Shown: in pieces, positions 23,271-30,156 of the stretch
How positions within the stretch are numbered: the first letter of the stretch is position 1
Layout: each line of letters starts with the position of its first letter
Source of the DNA: SG8-32-3 sp964514055
GTDB lineage: Archaea > Thermoproteota > Bathyarchaeia > Bathyarchaeales > Bathycorpusculaceae
Direction: 5' to 3'
Assembly: GCA_964514055.1 (NCBI GenBank)
Contig: CAZEPB010000008.1
Span: forward strand, 7,479 to 71,478
Length of the DNA: 64,000 bases
Made by a program: the position numbers and the translations under genes
Notes under the pieces: model-generated
Told to the model about the DNA's origin: nothing
What the model saw: the letters and a program-made list of their open reading frames with translations, nothing else
The model's database searches: none

Positions 23271-24257
23271 ATGTCGCGGCGTGTAGGCTTACGAAGCATG
23301 GGCGGAGTAGGTGGGCTCCCTCTTGTTCCTCTTTTCGCTGGATTATATACCGTTCCTGGAATAGTTGATAGAATCAATTTGGCCAATTTTACACGATTGA
23401 ATGCACTGACGCTTGAAACAGGCGAAAATCAAATTGCCAACTTCGCGGTTTCAGGAGACTACTTGTATGTTGGGCTATCCATTTCATCCCAAGCAAAAAT
23501 TGTCAAAATCGATATGAAAACTCTTACAGAAGTAGCAACTTTAACTTTTGCAGTCGGCGAAGAATACATTGATGGTCTGGCGGTTTCTGGCGGTTTTTTG
23601 TATGCTGGGCTATTTACTTCGCCTGGAAAAATTGTTAAGGTTGATTTGTCTACGTTCACCAAAGTTACTACTTTGACGTTTGCCGCTGGCGAAAACAGCG
23701 TTAAGGCCGTTGCTATTTCTGGCGGTTTTTTGTATGCTTCGTTATATTTAGCACCTGGAAAAATTGTTAAGGTTGATTTGTCTACGTTCACCAAAGATAG
23801 TACCTTGACGTTTGGCGCAGGCGAAAACTATCCGATAGAAATAGACGTTTACGATGGTTTTTTGTATGCTGGGCTATCTGTCGCACCGGCAACGGTGATT
23901 AAGGTTGATTTGTCTACGTTCACAGAAGTCGATACATTTGCCCTCACAGCAAGCATACAGCATTGCCGAGGCGTATATGCTTATGACGGTTACTTATATG
24001 TTGGAACAGTCGCCCCCGACCCTGGAGTAATTGTTAAAATCGACCTATCGACTTTTGCATCATATGATACAGTAACTCTTCAATTAAACGAAACAACAGC
24101 TATTGCTTTTGTTGCTTACGGTGGTTTCTTGTATGCTGGGTTACAGCTCACCCCGTCAAAAATCGTTAAGGTCAATCTTTCGACTTTTACAGTTGATGAT
24201 ACGTTGACGCTTGAAACAGGTGAAAACGATCTTACTAGTCTGGCATTAAGGAGTTAA
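23271..24257 (+). CDS. Seven-bladed beta-propeller, possible receptor-binding protein
   Basis: 328 residues with seven repeats of about 44 residues. Each repeat has a strand ending GGFLYAGL or similar, then KIVKVDLSTFT and a TLTF/TLTLETGEN strand. Repeats count seven by the DLSTFT-like element, giving a seven-bladed propeller. The N-terminus is basic (MSRRVGLRSMGG) without a clear signal peptide, which fits a particle surface protein more than a secreted one. Last beta-rich gene of the second module, followed by a promoter-like repeat and the holin-like pair. Confidence 0.75.
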   Translation: MSRRVGLRSMGGVGGLPLVPLFAGLYTVPGIVDRINLANFTRLNALTLETGENQIANFAVSGDYLYVGLSISSQAKIVKIDMKTLTEVATLTFAVGEEYIDGLAVSGGFLYAGLFTSPGKIVKVDLSTFTKVTTLTFAAGENSVKAVAISGGFLYASLYLAPGKIVKVDLSTFTKDSTLTFGAGENYPIEIDVYDGFLYAGLSVAPATVIKVDLSTFTEVDTFALTASIQHCRGVYAYDGYLYVGTVAPDPGVIVKIDLSTFASYDTVTLQLNETTAIAFVAYGGFLYAGLQLTPSKIVKVNLSTFTVDDTLTLETGENDLTSLALRS

Positions 24258-24282
24258 GTTAGGTTATACTGAAACAGTAACA

Positions 24283-24321
24283 GTTTCTATTTAAGCATAA
24301 ACTAAAAATATTTTAATTCTT
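24283..24321 (+). promoter_or_regulatory. Promoter-like repeat, copy 4
   Basis: TTTCTATTTAAGCATAAAC followed by TAAAAATATTTTAA, nearly the same as 21380-21416. It lies 54 bases before the GTG (or 63 before the TTG) of the holin-like gene. Confidence 0.6.
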
Positions 24322-24343
24322 AAATACAGTATTCATCTTTAAG

Positions 24344-24559
24344 GTGAATGTCTTGGAAGGTTTATCTAACCGAATGCAAGCGGTCATATTATCGCTGGCA
24401 GGGTTCTTTTTGGCGTTAGGCACGGCAGGCGCAGCCATACCCGACTTTGTTCCCCAGGAGTACCGAGTACCTTTCGCGGTGTTCTTCTGGATATGCGGCA
24501 TAATCGGGTTCGCTCTTAAAGAAGCGCTAGGCGGGCAGCCACCCACTCAAAAAACATAA
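24344..24559 (+). CDS. Holin-like small protein with two membrane helices
   Basis: 71 residues from GTG 24344; TTG 24353 behind AAGGTG is an alternative. Two hydrophobic helices are visible, about residues 12-32 (AVILSLAGFFLALGTAGAA) and 43-61 (VPFAVFFWICGIIGFAL), with a short polar tail. Size and topology are those of small phage holins, but archaeal holins are poorly known and this is a topology argument only. The next gene also ends in a membrane helix. Confidence 0.6.
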   Translation: MNVLEGLSNRMQAVILSLAGFFLALGTAGAAIPDFVPQEYRVPFAVFFWICGIIGFALKEALGGQPPTQKT

Positions 24560-24572
24560 TGGAAACTTTCGA

Positions 24573-24863
24573 ATGTCAAAGAGGCAAAAAAATAATCCTG
24601 GTTACGTTACCAAAGTTGACTGCGCAGAAATCACAAGCGGAGTCAAAGGTGAATTGAAAACTATACGTATCGCTTTGGTTGGTGAGGACATGCAGGGCGG
24701 TTTAGTGCAGAAAGTAGGCACCCTCCAAAACACCGTAGATAACTTAAAAAAAGAGCGAGAAAACGAACACAGTCTTGTCAGGGAAGTTTTGAAAACTCTT
24801 GTTGCGCCTGTAATCGTAGCTGTTGTGGTAGCCGCAATTATTACGGGTTGGCATCCTTGGTAA
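24573..24863 (+). CDS. XhlA-like coiled-coil protein with C-terminal membrane helix
   Basis: 96 residues: a polar N-terminal part with a predicted helix/coiled coil (VQKVGTLQNTVDNLKKERE) and one C-terminal membrane helix (VAPVIVAVVVAAIITG). This is the layout of XhlA-type proteins that partner with holins in some bacterial phages. Thirteen bases separate it from the holin-like gene. A joint role in membrane permeabilisation or exit is inferred. Confidence 0.6.
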   Translation: MSKRQKNNPGYVTKVDCAEITSGVKGELKTIRIALVGEDMQGGLVQKVGTLQNTVDNLKKERENEHSLVREVLKTLVAPVIVAVVVAAIITGWHPW

Positions 24864-24928
24864 CGATAGAAAAGCCAAAGTCAAAAGTTTAAATCTTTAG
24901 CTCTCCTATAAAATGTCAGTGTATATTT

Positions 24929-25411
24929 ATGAGCTGCGGTGTGTGCGGTTCCGAATATATGGTTATTGTTCCAGGCCTGTTGCTGAAATGCCCGTTCTGC
25001 GGATACTACAAGCACATACGCACAGCTCCAGCTTCAACGGCTGAAACAACAACTCTCATAACACAAGAACCGTCCGCTACACCTAGACATGCGGTCTCAC
25101 CCATAGACAAGGACATGCAAACCTTCATAGACCGCATGGCTGAAAAGTTAACCCCGCTACAAGGGCTAGATAACGCCGGCAGAGCCAGGTGCTTGGGGGT
25201 CCGCAGCCAAATACAAAGAGACTTAACAAACGTGTTCCTGGGACGCGAAGACTTCAACAAATGGTACGATAGAACCCGCACAAACTTCGCTTTACACAAC
25301 ACCACTTTCATGCAAATAATAGCCGACTGCCTGAAAGGACTTAAAAGCGCTGCGGCTCAAGATATGCGCAGAGAGTACCTAGTAGCCATAAAACAAATAC
25401 AAAGAGCGTGA
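24929..25411 (+). CDS. N-terminal zinc-ribbon protein with helical C-terminus
   Basis: 160 residues. CGVCGSE and CPFCGYY near residues 3-6 and 21-24 form a four-cysteine zinc ribbon; a Thr/Pro-rich linker leads to a helical domain from about residue 60. First gene after the holin-like pair, with its own AT-rich upstream region (about 24890-24925). Function unknown; nucleic-acid or protein binding is typical for such ribbons. Confidence 0.65.
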   Translation: MSCGVCGSEYMVIVPGLLLKCPFCGYYKHIRTAPASTAETTTLITQEPSATPRHAVSPIDKDMQTFIDRMAEKLTPLQGLDNAGRARCLGVRSQIQRDLTNVFLGREDFNKWYDRTRTNFALHNTTFMQIIADCLKGLKSAAAQDMRREYLVAIKQIQRA

Positions 25412-25418
25412 TAAAAAA

Positions 25419-25766
25419 ATGGTTGAGTGTCCTTGGTGTCATGAAGATTTTTCACCAGAAGAGTACCGTACACATTATGAATCGTGTCTTGTGCGGCTTC
25501 GAAGAGAACGAGAAACCACCGCCATCAAACTTGTTGAGCACTCAGAAGAAGAGAACAGAGAAAAAATTGAACTTGAGACAATAATTGAACGAGCGTACCA
25601 AATGCACATCTGGCCCTACATAGTTATGGGGCGCTCTCATGCGTTAATTAGACAATGGGTAAAGTTTTTTGATACAATAATGAATGCTATTCCTGTCGGT
25701 AAGTATGATGCACACTACCTTGCGGCGTTGCTCTCTGAGTTTTTTGAAAAGAAAGAAATTGATTAA
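25419..25766 (+). CDS. CPWC-type zinc-finger protein A
   Basis: 115 residues. It starts with ECPWCHEDFSPEEYRTHYESC, i.e. Cys-x2-Cys ... His-x3-Cys, followed by a charged helix and a helical domain. The same finger occurs in the genes at 26704 and 27323. It is 7 bases after the previous gene. Function unknown. Confidence 0.7.
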   Translation: MVECPWCHEDFSPEEYRTHYESCLVRLRRERETTAIKLVEHSEEENREKIELETIIERAYQMHIWPYIVMGRSHALIRQWVKFFDTIMNAIPVGKYDAHYLAALLSEFFEKKEID

Positions 25767-25782
25767 TTACTGTGGTGACGGT

Positions 25783-25890
25783 TTGACTGAAGAAACAAAG
25801 CCTAAGCGTAAGTACCTTAGCGGTGAACAAATCGCTACTATTGTTAGTGAGCTGACGGAAACGCGGATCATCCGTGAGAAGAAGCCTTAG
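25783..25890 (+). CDS. 35-aa basic peptide, TTG start
   Basis: TTG 25783 lies 5 bases after GGTGACGG-type ribosome-binding bases; the product starts MTEETKPKRKYLSGEQIATI and is basic and helical. Its end overlaps the end of the convergent wHTH-like gene by 23 bases. Short, so only moderate confidence. Confidence 0.4.
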   Translation: MTEETKPKRKYLSGEQIATIVSELTETRIIREKKP

Positions 25891-26233
25891 CAGGTTTGTT
25901 TGTGTTGTCTAAGCGAAACAAGTAGCCTTCTAACGACCTGCCGTTCTCCAGCTCCAAAAGGCTTCTCCGAGCAACTACCTTCTGCTTAACCATGCCTGAA
26001 AGCCTTCTGGCAGCCGCATGAACGGTTTGTCTCTTAAGCGGCTCCTCTTTCGTGTCCTCAAAAAAAGCTATGCCATCCTGTTTAAGGATTTCCAACAGTT
26101 CCCCATAAGGAATAACCTTGTAATGAGTAACTACTTTCTTCTGGTCCTTAACCCGATGAACCTTGCTGTTTGACATGAGTGGACATAGTTGACAGATGGT
26201 AATAAGATTTTTTACGACACCCTTATTTTCCAT
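25868..26233 (-). CDS. Putative winged-helix DNA-binding protein
   Basis: 121 residues from ATG 26233. An upstream extension of this frame to 26536 is the antisense of the basic plus-strand gene and is rejected. After an N-terminal CQLC the protein has a helical, basic middle (KVIPYGELLEILKQDG, QTVHAAARRLSGMVKQKVV) and a beta hairpin, the order seen in winged-helix proteins. TTTATGC shortly upstream may be its promoter. A regulator role is inferred. Confidence 0.5.
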   Translation of the reverse strand: MENKGVVKNLITICQLCPLMSNSKVHRVKDQKKVVTHYKVIPYGELLEILKQDGIAFFEDTKEEPLKRQTVHAAARRLSGMVKQKVVARRSLLELENGRSLEGYLFRLDNTNKPAKASSHG

Positions 26234-26264
26234 GCCAGCATAAAGGTTTTCAAGGTGAATATAA

Positions 26265-26621
26265 ATGCCAGCACAATGGGCAAGAGTATCCCCGGCAATC
26301 TTAGCCGCAGTCACGCCGTTACCAGGCGGACAACTGCTTATGGCGACAGCAGCCAAAAAGCACTTAACTCTTTTCGTTCGCAGCAGGCGCGCACCAGGCG
26401 CAGGACGACCCGACGTTAAATCAGCGTTCACAGCAGCCGCAGCCAAAACATTAGGCATCGCAAGCCGAACCGAGAGAAACGCAATCATCGCCAGAGAAGT
26501 TTCCGCTAAAGGCTTGAAGACAGGAGTATTCCGCAAAAAGTCACGCGCACGACCAGGATCTCCACTGTACGGTCAAGTTTACGAGATGGGCGGCGGAGCA
26601 TCCCGAAGACGAGCAAGATAG
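26265..26621 (+). CDS. Small very basic protein
   Basis: 118 residues from ATG 26265 behind GGTGA. It is Ala- and Arg-rich with a strongly basic C-terminal half (FRKKSRARPGS, GGASRRRAR). Its codon use resembles neighbouring genes. It lies divergently 31 bases from the winged-helix-like gene. Such composition fits nucleic-acid packaging or binding. No family recognised. Confidence 0.6.
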   Translation: MPAQWARVSPAILAAVTPLPGGQLLMATAAKKHLTLFVRSRRAPGAGRPDVKSAFTAAAAKTLGIASRTERNAIIAREVSAKGLKTGVFRKKSRARPGSPLYGQVYEMGGGASRRRAR

Positions 26622-26703
26622 CCGACTCACATTTCCCTCCTTATTTTTTTTCGCAAATTTTAATTAGCTTCAACGCTTATTCTTAACTTTGAAGGGTTCT
26701 TGT

Positions 26704-27201
26704 ATGACTGAGGTTGAAATAGAATATATCGACCTTCAAGGCAAAAAACAGAAAGTCACGCTTAACAGCAGGCAGCAAGTCGAGTTCTACCAAAACAAGC
26801 CTTACTCCCACATCATAAGCGTTTATTCCGCCAAAAGCGCTTCGAACCCAGGTCCTGAACAGCAAACTACGCAAACTACTCAGTGCCCCTGGTGCGGCAA
26901 GGCAATTCCGATAGATAAGTATTCAGCACACTATGATAGTTGCCCTGAACGCACACAAACAGCTGCGCCAGCAGATACGGAGCAACTTAAACGCTGGGTA
27001 GATGATACGTTCACCCGAATGATTCAAGAAGAACCGAAAGCACAAACCGAGTACGAAGAGTTAGCATCAGCTCTGAGGCGATTAGGCTACGAGGCAATGG
27101 CGGAAGCCGTAGAAAAAATCGCTGCACAAGAAGGAGAACACTGGAAAATCCTGCAAGAGCTAAAGAACAGCGCCAGGCTTCTCAGCTACAAATTCAAGTA
27201 A
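26704..27201 (+). CDS. CPWC-type zinc-finger protein B with ferritin-like helices
   Basis: 165 residues from ATG 26704. The N-terminus is a small ubiquitin- or KOW-like beta part (IEYIDLQGKKQKVTL), the middle has the finger QCPWCGKAIPIDKYSAHYDSC, and the C-terminus is a helical pair (ALRRLGYEAMAEAVEKIAAQ then EGEHWKILQEL) reminiscent of rubrerythrin/ferritin-like helices with E...E..H. The finger is shared with the genes at 25419 and 27323. Function unknown. Confidence 0.65.
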   Translation: MTEVEIEYIDLQGKKQKVTLNSRQQVEFYQNKPYSHIISVYSAKSASNPGPEQQTTQTTQCPWCGKAIPIDKYSAHYDSCPERTQTAAPADTEQLKRWVDDTFTRMIQEEPKAQTEYEELASALRRLGYEAMAEAVEKIAAQEGEHWKILQELKNSARLLSYKFK

Positions 27202-27213
27202 AGGGTCCTTAAT

Positions 27214-27321
27214 GTGAGAAAATATAAAAGACTGCCGCCTTCACCGCAAATAGCATCTTTGCTTGACTTCTACTTTAGCCACTCATGGGACGAAATCATC
27301 AAAATATTCCTGGGGGCATAG
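27214..27321 (+). CDS. 35-aa peptide, GTG start
   Basis: GTG 27214 after AAGGGTCC; the product MRKYKRLPPSPQIASLLDFY and a hydrophobic helical end, stop TAG at 27321. It ends one base before the GTG of the next gene and its last codons form that gene's GGGGG ribosome-binding site. Real by position, function unknown. Confidence 0.45.
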   Translation: MRKYKRLPPSPQIASLLDFYFSHSWDEIIKIFLGA

Positions 27322-27322
27322 C

Positions 27323-28498
27323 GTGGTTAGGTGTCCTTGGTGCGGTCAAGAGGTCGAGGTCGAAAAGTACGGTGAACATTACAACAGTTGCCCGAAAAGG
27401 CAGGCGTCAACGCCTCAAGAGCAATCTTCTAATAAGGGTCTTGTCGACTACGAAGCTATTGCTTCCGAAGTCCCGGACACGAATAACCCTGCTAAAATCA
27501 ACTATTGGCTTGACATCGGCAAATACAAAGTTTACGTTGAAGGCTGGTGTGATAAATGCTTCGCTGGCACAGGCATAGGCGAGTATGAAACACAGGCAAA
27601 GCTCAATTACGCCGAAGACCTATCACCGCAGATTTTTGAAAAGAAACAAATGCGTACCTCCCGAAAATTTCTTGAGGGCAGATTCATAGAAACACCAGAT
27701 AAAGACTTCATTGTCGGCGTAACTATTGGCGTCTATCTTCCAGCAGCGTTTGAAACGTCGCCTCAAACTCCCGAAGCATCAATAAGGGAAAAAATTGAGG
27801 CTCACTTTTCATCAGAAAAAGCAAAACCTATTCCTGTTTCTTCTGTGTTCGGCGGCGCCGAGGAAGTAAAGGCTTACAGCAGCCACGGCGTATGGTCCAC
27901 TCTTCGCAATATACGGGAGATAGAATTAGAAAGAGGTAACGTGTTTCCAGACCTGCCTGATTATCTTCCTGGTACAGCTGCTATTTGGGTATGCTTCACA
28001 AAGCGGCTGGCCTTGCGTTATGTGGAACTTGCGGAGGAATGGGACAGGCTTATGGGCAGCTCTCCGCTGACAGAGGAAGACGAAATGTACCTGCAGGAGA
28101 TAGCCGAAGTTACGCTTAAGCCTTCTGACCTCATAGCTTGGACCGATTTTGACCAAGGCTACTTAATCCTTAGACCTCCCCCAAAGGGTGCCCCTGCTGC
28201 TCTAATGGACGTGGACCCGCGCGTAAGATCACGGCTTAGACTTAACATAGAAGAGGCAAGACGGCAATGGCAAGAATACGGCGAATGGTACGAATACGTG
28301 TTTGAGCCTGCGGTTCCCATATCAAAGATTAAGCTTCCTCCTCCCTGGAATGAGTGGCGCTACAAGGACAACAAAAAGAAAATAGGCGAAACAGGAGCTA
28401 TGCCGCCTGGAATCCACAGGATCAACGCCGCCAAAGACCTAGGCTACACGGCAGTACCCGCAGTAGCCGCGTACCGAAGAACATATCCGCCGCCGTAA
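27323..28498 (+). CDS. CPWC-type zinc-finger protein C, large
   Basis: 391 residues from GTG 27323, which follows a GGGGG site; an earlier in-frame start at 27263 would overlap the small gene. The protein begins at once with the finger VRCPWCGQEVEVEKYGEHYNSC, then a Gln/Ser linker, then a large alpha/beta domain containing WCDKCFAGTG and a C-terminal part rich in Trp, Pro and Tyr. The C-terminal part is not recognised. The shared finger suggests the three proteins bind the same partner. Confidence 0.65.
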   Translation: MVRCPWCGQEVEVEKYGEHYNSCPKRQASTPQEQSSNKGLVDYEAIASEVPDTNNPAKINYWLDIGKYKVYVEGWCDKCFAGTGIGEYETQAKLNYAEDLSPQIFEKKQMRTSRKFLEGRFIETPDKDFIVGVTIGVYLPAAFETSPQTPEASIREKIEAHFSSEKAKPIPVSSVFGGAEEVKAYSSHGVWSTLRNIREIELERGNVFPDLPDYLPGTAAIWVCFTKRLALRYVELAEEWDRLMGSSPLTEEDEMYLQEIAEVTLKPSDLIAWTDFDQGYLILRPPPKGAPAALMDVDPRVRSRLRLNIEEARRQWQEYGEWYEYVFEPAVPISKIKLPPPWNEWRYKDNKKKIGETGAMPPGIHRINAAKDLGYTAVPAVAAYRRTYPPP

Positions 28499-28500
28499 GT

Positions 28501-28526
28501 AGATGTTATACATAGATGTTATACAT
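28501..28526 (+). repeat. Perfect 13-bp tandem repeat
   Basis: AGATGTTATACAT occurs twice head to tail directly after the stop of the 391-aa gene, in a convergent intergenic region of 169 bases. Confidence 0.8.
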
Positions 28527-28533
28527 AGTTTGA

Positions 28534-28575
28534 CCAACACAGAAAGAGATGTTGGCAGAGCGTGTTTTTCGGGGG
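28534..28575. terminator. Hairpin followed by T run between convergent genes
   Basis: CCAACA (28534-28539) pairs with TGTTGG (28550-28555) around a 10-base loop; GTGTTTTTC follows. It lies between a plus-strand gene ending at 28498 and a minus-strand gene ending at 28668, where a terminator is expected. The rest of this 169-base gap shows nothing I recognise. Confidence 0.4.
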
Positions 28576-28667
28576 GTGTTTCCCGTAAGGGTGCATAAAA
28601 TAGTGTGTTGTGCCGGTCGCCCTGCCAAGCGCCTAGTTTATGTGTTACTGCTTAAAACTTTTGTCGT

Positions 28668-30155
28668 TCACTCTACGGGTTCGCTGATTAAGGTTTCTAT
28701 GAATTCTTTGGGTACGCTCGTGAACCACACGTTATTTTCTTTCCACGCCTTCTTAGCTGCTTCTTTTATCTGCTCTTCGGTTGCTTCAACCCCGAATGTA
28801 CGTAGTGCGTAGATCAGCTCATCCATAGTCGGATACAGTTTTGTGGCTATGAAATGCACGATAGCATCAAGCCGCTGCTGTTCTTCTTCAGGGCTCCAGG
28901 GCATAGGCACAGTTGCCAACGGCAAAAACCTGACCTCAGCCCCCGTCCGGACCGCGTCAACAAACCCTTTAAAGTTGCTTATCACGTCCCCCCACATACG
29001 GTACGGACGATCTAGCACGTGCATCCTGAAAGACTCTCGCCACCTGTAAGCATCCATGCCTAGATTCGTCATTTCAGACATGAAGGCAGCCCACAAAACT
29101 TCTCTCTCCTCAGACGTCGGCGACCTCGGAAACGGCAGCTCACTCTTAGGCTCTTTCGGAAGAGGCACCTTCGGGACCTCACCCAAGGGTCCGATAGGTA
29201 TTCCTTCCTCTTCTCGTGGGAACGTCACAGGTCCTACGTGACGGGGGGGCGCAGCAGGTGGGGGCGCAGCTTTTCGGATAACTCCTTTCCTGAATGTAAA
29301 CTCAGCGATAATGTCATTTGCTACGCCTAAAATTTCTTCTTTGGCTTCATCAAACGTCCTATCCTTAACCTTCTCAAACTCCACTCTAAACGTTGAAGCG
29401 CTATTCGGCGGCACTCTGCCTAACTTACGGAAAAACTCATTATTCCACAGGTCCTGCAGGCGCTTCATATCATCCTTCGATAAACCTCTAATCGGAGCGC
29501 CTGGCACTGGCACAGGTGCCCTTCGTTCTTCTCGTGCTGCCCGTTCTTCTCCCTTATATGCTTGGTACTCTTCAGGCATCAAAAGCTGGTACTCGTCTTT
29601 AGCTACGCGCGACCCGTACTTATCCTCAAGAAGCACGTTTGGCCATTTAGATACGTCTTTGACGGTGTACTCTTCGCCGGTCCGCGTTTCAATAACTTTA
29701 TCTCCCACTTTGAAGCGGGGTCCTTCTCGTGGGACCTCAACAGGCTTTTCTACTGCTGTCGGTGGAGGCGCAGCCGCAGGCTTTACGGCGCTTTCAAGAA
29801 AAGTCATTGTTTGGCCGTGAGTGTCTTCTACCGTGTAAGAATACTTGTCTAGTGCTGGGGGCGCTTCGGGAATTACGTCTATTACTTTCACGATTGACTC
29901 ATAAAGACCGCCAGCTCCAGGGCGAACAGGCGGATATACTGGACCGACATCTACGTAATCGCCGACTTTAAACTTTGGTGGGACAGAAGCAGCATAGTTA
30001 ACCCATATAATCTGTCGCCCTGGGTCTTCTTTCAACCAATCCATAAACTTCGTGGGGTTCTCATCGTATTTTTGGCGCATGGCTGCTGTGATTCTGTCCT
30101 GGGTTTCTTTGCTCAGTTCAGACCATTTATCTGCTAATTGCTTCCAATCAACCAT
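28668..30155 (-). CDS. Multi-linker protein with SH3/KOW-like modules, clamp-operon partner
   Basis: 495 residues. After an N-terminal helical domain, two short beta modules of the pattern FKVGDYVDVGP and FKVGDKVIETRTGEEYTV look like SH3/KOW folds. Proline-rich linkers separate them from two helical domains. The same FxVGD...VxY module occurs in the giant clamp protein encoded two bases upstream, so both are probably parts of one complex made from one transcript. No enzyme motif is visible. Function unknown; a DNA-bound scaffold is possible. Confidence 0.65.
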   Translation of the reverse strand: MVDWKQLADKWSELSKETQDRITAAMRQKYDENPTKFMDWLKEDPGRQIIWVNYAASVPPKFKVGDYVDVGPVYPPVRPGAGGLYESIVKVIDVIPEAPPALDKYSYTVEDTHGQTMTFLESAVKPAAAPPPTAVEKPVEVPREGPRFKVGDKVIETRTGEEYTVKDVSKWPNVLLEDKYGSRVAKDEYQLLMPEEYQAYKGEERAAREERRAPVPVPGAPIRGLSKDDMKRLQDLWNNEFFRKLGRVPPNSASTFRVEFEKVKDRTFDEAKEEILGVANDIIAEFTFRKGVIRKAAPPPAAPPRHVGPVTFPREEEGIPIGPLGEVPKVPLPKEPKSELPFPRSPTSEEREVLWAAFMSEMTNLGMDAYRWRESFRMHVLDRPYRMWGDVISNFKGFVDAVRTGAEVRFLPLATVPMPWSPEEEQQRLDAIVHFIATKLYPTMDELIYALRTFGVEATEEQIKEAAKKAWKENNVWFTSVPKEFIETLISEPVE

Positions 30156-30156
30156 T

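Noticed and set aside
26234..26536. N-terminal extension of the minus-strand winged-helix-like gene
   Set aside because: It is antisense to the basic plus-strand gene at 26265, which has a GGTGA site and normal codon use; the extension has an odd Ala/Cys/Pro composition and no start signal.
28549..28812. Plus-strand frame of 87 residues at the end of the 391-aa gene
   Set aside because: It lies across the intergenic hairpin and the end of the minus-strand 495-aa gene and lacks a ribosome-binding site.
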